A stretch of DNA of 64,000 nucleotides from G965261055 sp965261055 [NCBI: Fibrobacteria bacterium] (lineage in GTDB: Bacteria; Fibrobacterota; Fibrobacteria; UBA11236), in assembly GCA_965261055.1 (NCBI GenBank), contig OZ253440.1, positions 1,488,001 through 1,552,000 on the forward strand, written 5' to 3'. The notes under the pieces are model-generated. The model saw nothing but the letters and a program-made list of their open reading frames with translations, was not told the origin of the DNA and ran no database searches. The translations under genes and the position numbers were made by a program. Shown here in pieces: positions 48,821 through 56,990 of this stretch (its first letter is position 1; every line of letters starts with the position of its first letter).

Positions 48821-49927
48821 ATGAAATTTGAGTTTACCAAGGAAGCTATTTTAGGGCTTTTACAGATGGCAGAGAACGCAATACCTGTTAAAACAACCCT
48901 GCAAGTTTTAAGTAATTTTTTATTAGACTTGAAAGGTAATCAACTTAAAATTATTGCAACTGATTTAGATTTAACGGTCGTTAGCCAGGTTGAAGTTGTT
49001 GGTGAACAAGATGGTGGTATTATTATTAACGCTAAAAAATTTGTAGAAGTGATTCGTGAACTTTCTAATGTTCCCGCAATTTGTAGCGTTGATGATTATG
49101 TTTTAAATATTAAAATGGAAACAGGTTATCAGTGTTCTATTGCTGGTTTTGATGTAAGTGAGTTTCCTTCTTTACCTAGTGAAGAGAATCAAAATAGTTT
49201 TGAACTTAGTATTGATCAGCTTCATTTTTTATATGAGAAAACAGCTTTTGCTGTTTCTAATGATTTTAATAGCCGTTTAAATTTAACAGGGATTTTTTGG
49301 AAATTAGATGGTCAAAATATGAATATGGTTGCAACGGATGGGCATCGTTTAGGAAAATCTGAGATACCGTTTGAGGGTTCTAAAATAGATGGAGTAATTG
49401 TTTCCCCTAAAGCGATTAATCAAGTTATTAAAATGTCTGACTTTTTAAAAGAAACACAATTTAGAGTTTCTTTAAATGAGAGCTACATTCAAATTACTTC
49501 AAGTAATTTCACTATTTTTTCAAAACAAATAGAAGGACAGTATCCTGATTATAACAAGGTAATACCAGATCCTTCCGATCAAATAGCTACAGTAAATCGT
49601 GAAGAACTTATACAAGTTTTAAAACGAGTCTCTGCAATTACGAATAATAAAACTCGGCAAGTAAAATTTTCTTTTGAGAAAGAATTATTGCGTTTATCAA
49701 GTCAAAATCAAGATTTAGGTGGAGAGTCAGAAGAATCTTTAAAGTCTTCTTATAAAGGTGATTCTGTTGAGTTAGGTTTTAATGCAATCTATCTTCTAGA
49801 AGTTTTAAAACTTGTTCATAGTGAATTTGTTCAGATTCAAGTCTCAACTGAATTAGGCCCAGCCCTTATTCGTCCAGAAGAAATTAATACTTATTTTTTC
49901 ATAGTGATGCCAGTACGCTTGTCATAA
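48821..49927 (+). CDS. dnaN: DNA polymerase III beta sliding clamp
   Basis: The ring that tethers polymerase to DNA. The 368-residue protein has three similar domains; recognisable are the N-terminal MKFEFTKEAILGLLQMAENAIPVKTTLQVLSNF, GYQCSIAGFDVSEFPSLP, VATDGHRLGKSEI and the C-terminal IRPEE-x-YFFIVMPVRL. AAGGAG stands before the ATG. It lies next to fabI, with no dnaA or recF in the window, so the usual dnaA-dnaN origin context is absent here. Confidence 0.95.
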   Translation: MKFEFTKEAILGLLQMAENAIPVKTTLQVLSNFLLDLKGNQLKIIATDLDLTVVSQVEVVGEQDGGIIINAKKFVEVIRELSNVPAICSVDDYVLNIKMETGYQCSIAGFDVSEFPSLPSEENQNSFELSIDQLHFLYEKTAFAVSNDFNSRLNLTGIFWKLDGQNMNMVATDGHRLGKSEIPFEGSKIDGVIVSPKAINQVIKMSDFLKETQFRVSLNESYIQITSSNFTIFSKQIEGQYPDYNKVIPDPSDQIATVNREELIQVLKRVSAITNNKTRQVKFSFEKELLRLSSQNQDLGGESEESLKSSYKGDSVELGFNAIYLLEVLKLVHSEFVQIQVSTELGPALIRPEEINTYFFIVMPVRLS

Positions 49928-49958
49928 GGAAATTAAGCAACTTATTTTTTATAATTTA

Positions 49959-50345
49959 ATGCATGAAATTTTTTTAGCAGTTAGAGATTATGAATGTGAT
50001 TTACAAGGAATTGTAAATAATGCTGTTTACCAAAATTACTTTGAACATGCTCGTCATGAATATATAAAAACCTTAGGATCATCTTTTTCAGAGTATATAG
50101 ATCAGGGTATTTTTTTAGTGTTGGTTCAGATAAATCTTAAATTTAAGAAATCGCTAAAAGCTCAAGACGAATTTAAAGTTTGTACTCAAGTTGTTAGACA
50201 TTCTACTTTAAAATTTGGATTTGAACAAACAATTTATTATACTGGTAACGACCAAAAATATACAGAGGCTAGCTCTATTGTTGTGGCGAAGAATAAAGAA
50301 GGGCGTGTAATTGTTCACAACCTTTTGGATCAGCTGACATCTTAG
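49959..50345 (+). CDS. Hotdog-fold acyl-CoA thioesterase (YbgC/4HBT family)
   Basis: A 128-residue hotdog thioesterase. The motif VRDYECDLQGIVNNAVYQNYFEHARHEY contains the catalytic acid of the 4HBT active-site segment (D-x2-G-x-VNN). The substrate is not defined by sequence; family members act on short acyl-CoAs or acyl-ACPs. It follows dnaN by 31 bases. Downstream is the decayed restriction-modification region. Confidence 0.85.
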   Translation: MHEIFLAVRDYECDLQGIVNNAVYQNYFEHARHEYIKTLGSSFSEYIDQGIFLVLVQINLKFKKSLKAQDEFKVCTQVVRHSTLKFGFEQTIYYTGNDQKYTEASSIVVAKNKEGRVIVHNLLDQLTS

Positions 50346-50475
50346 TTTTTTTCTTATAAAAACTACTGTTTTACTTTTGAGGAAACTTAAACTCGATTTA
50401 AGAAAATCTAATGCTTCAACACAAAAATGAGATAGAATATTTTAACTTATATAGTATAAAAAGCAATAGGACAGA

Positions 50476-51460
50476 ATGATCAAGAAATCACTAAATGACA
50501 AAAAAGGACGAGTTTTATACTCAACTTTCTGATATTGAAAAAGAGTTAAAACATTACAAAAGTACTTTAAAGAGAAAGTTGTTTATTGCAATTGTGATGA
50601 CCCAAAAGTCAGTAATTTTTTACATTTCTTCTCATACAATTTTGAAATTTTCGGTTTAAAAAATTGATTACAACCTGTTACAAAAGTCAAAATATGGACT
50701 CGTTCAGTCAAAACACTTTTAAACAAGCGATTTACCTTGAATATGATGGTGACAAGAATGGCAATAATGTCCCAGACCCAGAGGAAATTGGTATTATTCA
50801 TTTGAAAGGCGATGGCGATTTTAGAAGCGAAGAGAGTATAGAACTGTTAAAACAAGCAGACATTGTGGTAACGAATCCACCTTTTTCTTTATTTAGAGAA
50901 TATGTATCTTAATTAATTGAACATAAAAAAGTTTTTAATCATAGGAGATCAAAATGCTTTAACCTATAAAGAGACATTTAAATTGGTCAAACAGAACAAG
51001 GTATGGCTAGGATACGATAATGGAGGCACCAAATGGTTTCAAGTGCCAGATGATTACGACATGAAAACAGAATCAAGGAAAAAAATAGAAAATGGCGTGA
51101 AGTATTTCAGCAAAGGAAGCATTACTTGGTACACGAACATAGATACAACCAAACGACACGAAGATTTAATACTCTATAAAAAGTATGTTTCCGATGAATA
51201 TCCAAAATATGATAATTATGATGCAATAAATATAGACAAAACAAAAGATATACCGATGGATTATGAAGGTGCCATTGGGGGTTCCCTATTACTTTTATGG
51301 ATAAATATAATCCTGAAAATTTGAGATAATATGGATCACAGATAGGGGTGGAGACGGAATGTTGGAACAGATTAAATTACCACATGCTAGATACGATGCC
51401 CCTGTTGTCAATGGAAAAGGACTATATAAAAGAATTTTAATTAGAAACAAAAAGCTATGA
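50476..51460 (+). pseudogene. Decayed EcoRI-family adenine DNA methyltransferase
   Basis: Reading across frames recovers an m6A methyltransferase of the EcoRI type: DEFYTQLSDIEKELKHY at the start, SQNTFKQAIYLEYDGDKNG, the catalytic motif IV as VVTNPPFSLFREYV, KKFLIIGDQNALTYKE, LILYKKYVSDEYPKYDNYDAINIDK and a C-terminal LEQIKLPHARYDAP. The frame is broken at least four or five times (near 50490, 50580-50680, 50910, 51285 and 51335). The original start is probably ATG 50476, and the stop (TGA 51458-51460) overlaps the ATG of the next gene. The NPPF site itself is intact, but no full-length product can be made. Confidence 0.85.
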
Positions 51461-52539
51461 AAATAGAACTCAAAAAAATTACAGTAGGAGAACTAAGCAA
51501 TGGGTTTAAAGATAACGACGAAAACGAAGTTTTGGGCTATGGTAGTAAACTTGATATTCGCCCACAATACCAAAGAGAATTTATTTACAAGGACAAACAA
51601 CGAGATGCAGTTATGATACTGTTACAAAAAATTTTCCTTAGAATGTAATGTATTGGGCAGAGAAAGAAGATGGAGATTTTGAGATCATCGACGGACAACA
51701 AAGAACAATATCAGTTTGTCAGTATGTAGATGGATTTTTTTCAGTAGAGGGGTTGGCTTTTCATAATCTTCCAAGCGATAAAAAAGAACAGATTCTAAAT
51801 TATGAGTTAACGATTTATTTTTGTTCTGGAATCAATAGCAAAAAACTAGAATGGTTTAAAATAATAAATATTGCTGGAGAAAAGTTATCAGACCAAGAAT
51901 TACGCAATGCAGTTTATTCTGGTTCGTGGGTTTCAGATGTAAAAAGTACTTTAGTAAAAATGGTTGTGTGGCTTATAAAATGGGAAGTGACTATATAAAG
52001 GGTTCACCAATAAGACAAGAGTATTAGAAACCGCTATCAAGTGGATTTCTAAAGGCGATATAAAAGAATATATGTCACAGCATCAGCATGAGCAGAATGG
52101 CAATGCTTTATGGATATATTTTCAAGATGTAATTACTTGGGTAGGTACTTTTACTTTTACCAAAAAAAGGAAGTTTATGAAAGGTGTTGATTGGGGTGTG
52201 CTTTATGATGAATATAAGGATGAAATATACGATACGAAAAAAATTGAAGCAGAAACAGCAAAACTGATACTTGATGATGATGTAATAAAAAAGGGTAGTA
52301 TTTATCCATTTATTTTAACACGTGATGAAAAATATCTTTCTATTCGTGCTTTTTCTGATTCTATGAAACAAAAAGTCTATGAAAAGCAAAAAGGAATTTG
52401 TGTGGTTTGTAAAAAGCATTTTGACATTTCAGAAATGGAAGGAAACTATATTACACCTTGGCATGAAGGAGGAAAGACCATGGAGGCAAATTGTCAAATG
52501 TTATGCAAAGATGATAATAGAAGAAAATCTGGAAAATAA
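51457..52539 (+). pseudogene. Decayed DUF262-HNH nuclease gene, partner of the methyltransferase
   Basis: Three frame pieces make one protein: an N-terminal DUF262 (ParB-like) domain with IRPQYQREFIYKDKQRDAV and IIDGQQRTISV, a middle segment (KKLEWFKIINIAGEKLSDQELRN), and a C-terminal HNH domain with CVVCKKHF, ITPWHEGGKT, NCQML and CKDDNRRK. Breaks are a nonsense codon with frameshift near 51640 and frameshifts near 51950 and 52020. In the HNH motif the expected Asp-His is Asn-Tyr (52444-52449). Its ATG overlaps the methyltransferase stop, so they were one operon, most likely a restriction-modification pair; that pairing is inferred. The remaining bases to pdxJ are empty. Confidence 0.8.
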
Positions 52540-52625
52540 AAAATGGGATATAACAAAGAATATAGTTTATAGAGACTTATCCTAGTTAGTGTATATACTA
52601 ATTGTTATATAAAACTATCTATCTA

Positions 52626-53357
52626 TTATTTTCCGTTCATTAATATCAGCATTTCTTTAACAGCTTGTTGAATACCGACATGAAGGGAACGACTAATAAT
52701 GGAATGTCCTATGTTAAGCTCTTCTATTCCTTCTATATTAGCAATCTTTGTAACATTTTGATAATTGAGACCATGACCAGCATTGACTACCAAATTATAA
52801 TTTTTTGCGATAGCTGTCATTTTTTGCAGGTCGTCTAAATGTAGTTGCCAATGATCGTTGTAATACTGATAATCATAAGCTTGTGCATATGTTCCCGTAT
52901 GCCATTCAACAGCATAGGCTCCAGTACGTCGAGCTGCTTTAATTTGCTCAAGCTTTGGTTCAATAAATAAAGAAACCAAAATGTTATGTGTCTTTAGGGT
53001 GTTTACGATTTTATTAATTTCATCTATTTTATCAACAATATTGAGGCCACCTTCAGTTGTCACCTCTTTTCGATTTTCTGGGACTAAAGTAACCATATCA
53101 GGTTCTAAATTAATAGCAGTTTGAACCATTTCTTGTATAGGAGCCATTTCAAGGTTCATATGTGTTTGTAAAGTTTTTCTTAATAATACGGTATCTCTGT
53201 CTTGAATATGGCGACGATCCTCTCTTAAGTGTAAAGTAATACCATTGGCACCAGCAATCTCAGCTTGCAGGGCGACTGGCACAGGATCTGGTTCTCTACC
53301 TTGTCTTGCTTCTCGCAATGTTGCGACATGATCAATGTTAACTCCAAGTTTTGGCAT
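52626..53357 (-). CDS. pdxJ: Pyridoxine 5'-phosphate synthase
   Basis: Condenses deoxyxylulose 5-phosphate with the PdxA product to form pyridoxine phosphate. The 243-residue TIM-barrel protein has LGVNIDHVATLREARQG, the GITLHLREDRRHI motif, LVPENRKEVTTEGGL, VEWHTG, the VNAGHGLNYQN segment and ELNIGHSIISRS. AAGGAG lies seven bases before the ATG. It is co-transcribed with the upstream deacetylase-like gene (14-base gap). Confidence 0.97.
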   Translation of the reverse strand: MPKLGVNIDHVATLREARQGREPDPVPVALQAEIAGANGITLHLREDRRHIQDRDTVLLRKTLQTHMNLEMAPIQEMVQTAINLEPDMVTLVPENRKEVTTEGGLNIVDKIDEINKIVNTLKTHNILVSLFIEPKLEQIKAARRTGAYAVEWHTGTYAQAYDYQYYNDHWQLHLDDLQKMTAIAKNYNLVVNAGHGLNYQNVTKIANIEGIEELNIGHSIISRSLHVGIQQAVKEMLILMNGK

Positions 53358-53371
53358 AATTTCTCCTTTGA

Positions 53372-54502
53372 TTAAGGGATGAGTTTAGAAATATGGACGA
53401 GATCAATTTTTTTGAACTTCCAGTCGCGTTGATTCGTATATTGAGAGATTGAATCAATAACTTCTTTAGAATAGGGTAATGCTATAATTTCATAGCCCTT
53501 TTTTAATGCTTGCTTAACTTTCTTATTCATAATAGATTGAAAAGGCTTTTTTTGTAAGTCTTTGAAGGAGATTTTAGATGTTTGTAAAATTGGATAATGG
53601 AGCTCTTGAGAAACATGGTGAGCAACATTATTCTTATTTTGAATCATATCGATGAAGAGTAAATTCTTTTGTTTGAGTTGATTGAAGAGTTTAATGAGTA
53701 AGGGGCGGTGTTCCATAGAGCGGTTTCCATGCCAAGTTATAAAGCCTTTTGCTTTAGGGACAATATTAAGTTTTTCATCCAGATTGTTTTGGATGTCTTG
53801 TTGGTTATGGTGAATATAAATGGATTTGGGACCTGGTTTAACATAAGGATACCTAGATGATTCCATATTGAGAAGTAAGTAAATTTCATTTTCAGATGAA
53901 TTTAAATATCGATAAAATAAGTTAGAAAATTTGTTACTATTTAGGACGAAGTTTTTTTGATAAGGCTGATGATTTAAAATTGAAAAATCGTTACGGGTTA
54001 AGCTATCAATGCCGTAAAATATAAAAGCGATCTTAGTTAGACCGTGTAGATAATTTTTTCCCATACGAAAACGAATTTCTTTACATTTTTGGGAGGTGTT
54101 TTTTGATTGTAGTATTGGCTCTAAAAAGGCTGATAAAAAGTAGAGGTTTTTGTTTTTGGAGATATGTTTCCCAGAAGAAATTTTGACATTGTATCTTTTA
54201 CAAATAGCTTTGAGTTTTAGAAGGTATTCAATATCGGAGAGACCTCGTGGTAAAGTTACAAGCCAAAGTGAATCATTTCTTTTTTTTGATATAGGTAATT
54301 GTTGGTATGTATTAGTAAAATCTGTTAGAATTTTTTCAATCCAAGATTGAGAATATTTTTTTTCTGGGGATAATTTTTCAGCTGATGCTAAATTATTTGT
54401 ATTAAATAAGTTAGGATGTGTTGCGGTAAGAACTCTTTCACCAAACAATAGAAGGAGACAAAATACACACAGAATTATTAATTTAGGAATCCAACTCATC
54501 AA
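53372..54502 (-). CDS. Divergent polysaccharide deacetylase (YibQ/DUF610-like)
   Basis: A 376-residue protein with an N-terminal membrane anchor (IPKLIILCVFCLLLLFG) and a periplasmic part. The C-terminal domain follows the DUF610 pattern: GFITWHGNRSMEHRPLLIKL, LLFIDMIQNKNNVAHHVSQEL, then ALKKGYEIIALPYSKEVIDSI and a final LVHISKLI. In most members the first motif reads N-x-M-G-S; here it is WHGNR, so activity may differ. It precedes pdxJ and is probably its first operon partner. Confidence is moderate because similarity is mostly in the last 150 residues. Confidence 0.6.
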   Translation of the reverse strand: MMSWIPKLIILCVFCLLLLFGERVLTATHPNLFNTNNLASAEKLSPEKKYSQSWIEKILTDFTNTYQQLPISKKRNDSLWLVTLPRGLSDIEYLLKLKAICKRYNVKISSGKHISKNKNLYFLSAFLEPILQSKNTSQKCKEIRFRMGKNYLHGLTKIAFIFYGIDSLTRNDFSILNHQPYQKNFVLNSNKFSNLFYRYLNSSENEIYLLLNMESSRYPYVKPGPKSIYIHHNQQDIQNNLDEKLNIVPKAKGFITWHGNRSMEHRPLLIKLFNQLKQKNLLFIDMIQNKNNVAHHVSQELHYPILQTSKISFKDLQKKPFQSIMNKKVKQALKKGYEIIALPYSKEVIDSISQYTNQRDWKFKKIDLVHISKLIP

Positions 54503-54571
54503 AGATCAAATCTAGAAATTATCTATTTAACTTTCTGTAAAGAATTATTTATTTACAAGATTATCTCATTC

Positions 54572-54593
54572 AAAAATTTTCTTATTTAAGAAA
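54572..54593 (-). terminator. AT-rich terminator after tRNA-Asp
   Basis: On the minus strand TTTCTTA-AA-TAAGAAA forms a 7-bp stem followed by ATTTTT. It lies 20 bases past tRNA-Asp and would end the DUF3098-like-tRNA transcript. It is weak because of the AT-only stem. Confidence 0.4.
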
Positions 54594-54612
54594 TAGTTTT
54601 TGAGAATGATGA

Positions 54613-54690
54613 TGGCGGAATGAACGAGACTTGAACTCGCAACCCCTAGCGTGACAGGCTAGTGCTCTAACCAAATTGAGCTACCACTCC
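54613..54690 (-). tRNA. tRNA-Asp (GUC)
   Basis: A 78-base minus-strand cloverleaf. Acceptor GGAGTGG pairs with TCATTCC; anticodon stem CTAGC/GCTAG holds loop CTGTCAC with anticodon GTC; the T loop is TTCAAGT; discriminator G and CCA are encoded. G73 is the normal aspartate discriminator. It is 10 bases downstream of tRNA-Val. Confidence 0.95.
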
Positions 54691-54700
54691 AATATCACCA

Positions 54701-54778
54701 TGGTGGGCACTGCAAGATTCGAACTTGCGACCCCCTCCTTGTAAGGGAGGTACTCTAAACCAACTGAGCTAAGCACCC
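54701..54778 (-). tRNA. tRNA-Val (UAC)
   Basis: A 78-base minus-strand cloverleaf with CCA encoded. Acceptor GGGTGCT pairs with AGTGCCC; anticodon stem CCTCC/GGAGG with loop CTTACAA gives anticodon TAC (reads GUA and others). The T loop is TTCGAAT and the discriminator is A. Its first base follows directly on the stop codon of the small membrane protein gene. Confidence 0.95.
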
Positions 54779-54982
54779 TTATTCTTTTTCCTTCTTTGGT
54801 GTCATTAAAATGACAAAAGGAAGGTAGCAAATATAAGTCAATGTCAAAATGATTGGGGCAAGAGTTGTTGAAACCCAACTATCTACAGGAGGTATGGATA
54901 GCAAATAATGACCTAAAACAACAAGACAAATTCCTATTAGAATAGCAATATAATTTTTAAGATCAAAAAAGTGATTTTCCAT
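54779..54982 (-). CDS. Small two-helix membrane protein, DUF3098-like
   Basis: A 67-residue protein (start ATG 54982, with AAGG eight bases upstream) with two membrane helices, YIAILIGICLVVLGHYLL and TLAPIILTLTYICYLPFVIL, joined by a short SIPPVDSWVS loop. The helix-GHYLLS-helix layout resembles DUF3098 and similar small proteins of the Bacteroidota/Fibrobacterota group, but the match is by eye. An in-frame extension to 55015 has no ribosome-binding site. Its stop codon abuts the tRNA-Val gene with no gap. Confidence 0.65.
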   Translation of the reverse strand: MENHFFDLKNYIAILIGICLVVLGHYLLSIPPVDSWVSTTLAPIILTLTYICYLPFVILMTPKKEKE

Positions 54983-55035
54983 AACAACCTTGAGGCTCAA
55001 ATCTAGTTTAGCCAAAAATAGATTTCAAGTTAATT

Positions 55036-56832
55036 TTATATATTTTTCTTTATATTATATATTTTTTTTATAGGCTGAATAGATAGCTCTTGTAATTGTT
55101 CTAGATGGACTTCAGAGGGAGAATTTTCCATAGGAGCAATTCCAGAACTATTTTTAGGGAAAGGAATGAAATCACGAATAGATTCTCGATTTTCCATTGT
55201 TGCTAAGAAACGATCAACACCGAAAGCAATGCCACCATGTGGAGGGGCACCATATTGAAATGCCTCTATAAAGTAACCAAACTTTTGTTTAATATCTTCT
55301 TTAGATAATCCTAGTAAATTAAAAATCTTAGTTTGTTGTTCAGGTTTGTGGATGCGAATTGATCCGCCTCCAATTTCAACTCCATTTAAAACTAAGTCAT
55401 AAGCTTTAGCAATCGCTTTTTCAAAATTTCCTTGCTCTAATTTGGTCAAATCTTCTTCACGAGGTGCTGTAAAAGGATGGTGCATTGAGGTATAGCGTTT
55501 TTCGGTTTCACTATACTCAAACATAGGAAACTCGGTAACCCATAAGTAAACAGGTTCTTTGCCTTCAGTAAGTTTTTTTTCTTTAGCAATACGAGATCTT
55601 AGTTTTCCAATGGCATTAGCTACAATTTTTTCACTTCCTGCAATAAAAAAGAGCATATCACCACTTTCTCCACTAATTGCTTGACTTAAACTTTCAATTT
55701 GTTCAGGTTTTAAAAATTTAGCAACTTGAGATTCAATACCATTGGCTCTTTGCCTCATCCAAACTAAACCTTTTGCCCCAAACAAACCAACATAAGCAGT
55801 TAAGTCATCAATCATTTTACGTGTAAAATCAACACATCCTTTAGCAGCTAAACCACGAACGACTCCTCCACAGTTAACAACATCACAAAAAACTTTAAAG
55901 TCACAAGTTTGTGCGATATGACTTACATCTTTGATTTCCAAATTATAGCGTAGATCTGGTTTATCTGAGCCATATTTTAACATAGCTTCGCTATAAGGAA
56001 GTCTCATAAAAGGTGTTTGTACCTCTTTGTTCCAAATTTCTTTAGAAATTTGGGAGATCATTTCTTCAAATTCAGAATAAATATCTTCACATTCTACAAA
56101 AGACATTTCACAGTCTATTTGTAAAAACTCTGGTTGGCGGTCTGCTCTTAAGTCTTCATCGCGGAAGCATTTTGCAATTTGATAATATTTTTCAAACCCA
56201 GAAATCATAAGTAGTTGTTTATAAGTTTGTGGGCTTTGAGGAAGTGCGTAAAATTCTGTAGAGTGTAAACGACTAGGAACGAGAAAATCTCTAGCACCCT
56301 CTGGAGTACTTTTACACAAAATAGGTGTTTCTATTTCATCAAATTTTTTATTGTGTAAGGCTGTTCTCCACGAATGCAAAAAACGACTTTTTAGGCGGAT
56401 AAGATGATTTTGTTTAGAACGTCTCATATCTAGGTAGCGGTATTTGAATCGAATTTCTTCACCCTCTTTAGATTCTTCCTGAATATCATTGACTTCAATT
56501 ATAGGTGTTAAACTAGAGTTTAAAATAGTAAGTGTGTCTACTAAAACATCAATGGCTCCTGTTGGTAGTGATGGATTAAGCATTCCTTCAGGACGAGATT
56601 GAACCGTACCTTCAATATGAATCACAAATTCATTACGCAATGATTCTCCTAATTGGTGTGTTTTGTGATTGTGCTCAGGATTAAAGACGATTTGAGTTTT
56701 ACCTTCACGATCCCTTAAATCAATAAAAATAACACCTCCGTGATCTCGACGACGATCAACCCAACCTCTGATAGAAACTTTTTGATTAAGGTTTGTATCT
56801 CGGAGGGCATTGCAATGATGAGTAATTTGCAT
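55036..56832 (-). CDS. aspS: Aspartyl-tRNA synthetase, bacterial type
   Basis: Charges tRNA-Asp. The 598-residue protein starts MQITHHCNALRDTNLNQKV, with the anticodon-binding OB domain (VSIRGWVDRRRDHGGVIFIDLRDREG). The class II core then shows motif 2 (KCFRDEDLRADRQPEFLQIDCEMSF), the bacterial-type GAD insertion, GGGSIRIH and motif 3 (GIAFGVDRFLATM). The ATG at 56832 has AAGG eight bases upstream; the in-frame extension to 56865 lacks homology. tRNA-Asp itself is encoded nearby. Confidence 0.97.
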   Translation of the reverse strand: MQITHHCNALRDTNLNQKVSIRGWVDRRRDHGGVIFIDLRDREGKTQIVFNPEHNHKTHQLGESLRNEFVIHIEGTVQSRPEGMLNPSLPTGAIDVLVDTLTILNSSLTPIIEVNDIQEESKEGEEIRFKYRYLDMRRSKQNHLIRLKSRFLHSWRTALHNKKFDEIETPILCKSTPEGARDFLVPSRLHSTEFYALPQSPQTYKQLLMISGFEKYYQIAKCFRDEDLRADRQPEFLQIDCEMSFVECEDIYSEFEEMISQISKEIWNKEVQTPFMRLPYSEAMLKYGSDKPDLRYNLEIKDVSHIAQTCDFKVFCDVVNCGGVVRGLAAKGCVDFTRKMIDDLTAYVGLFGAKGLVWMRQRANGIESQVAKFLKPEQIESLSQAISGESGDMLFFIAGSEKIVANAIGKLRSRIAKEKKLTEGKEPVYLWVTEFPMFEYSETEKRYTSMHHPFTAPREEDLTKLEQGNFEKAIAKAYDLVLNGVEIGGGSIRIHKPEQQTKIFNLLGLSKEDIKQKFGYFIEAFQYGAPPHGGIAFGVDRFLATMENRESIRDFIPFPKNSSGIAPMENSPSEVHLEQLQELSIQPIKKIYNIKKNI

Positions 56833-56990
56833 ATTTATAACCTTATAAAAATATTTAAGTTTCAAATTTACATTTTTACAATTTTGTTTTCATGGTTTTC
56901 CTTTAACTATTGAGGATTTAAATAGAATAGGATGAAACTAACTATTTTTAAACAGTTAATATTTTTTACTTTTGGGGTTGGGAAATTATT

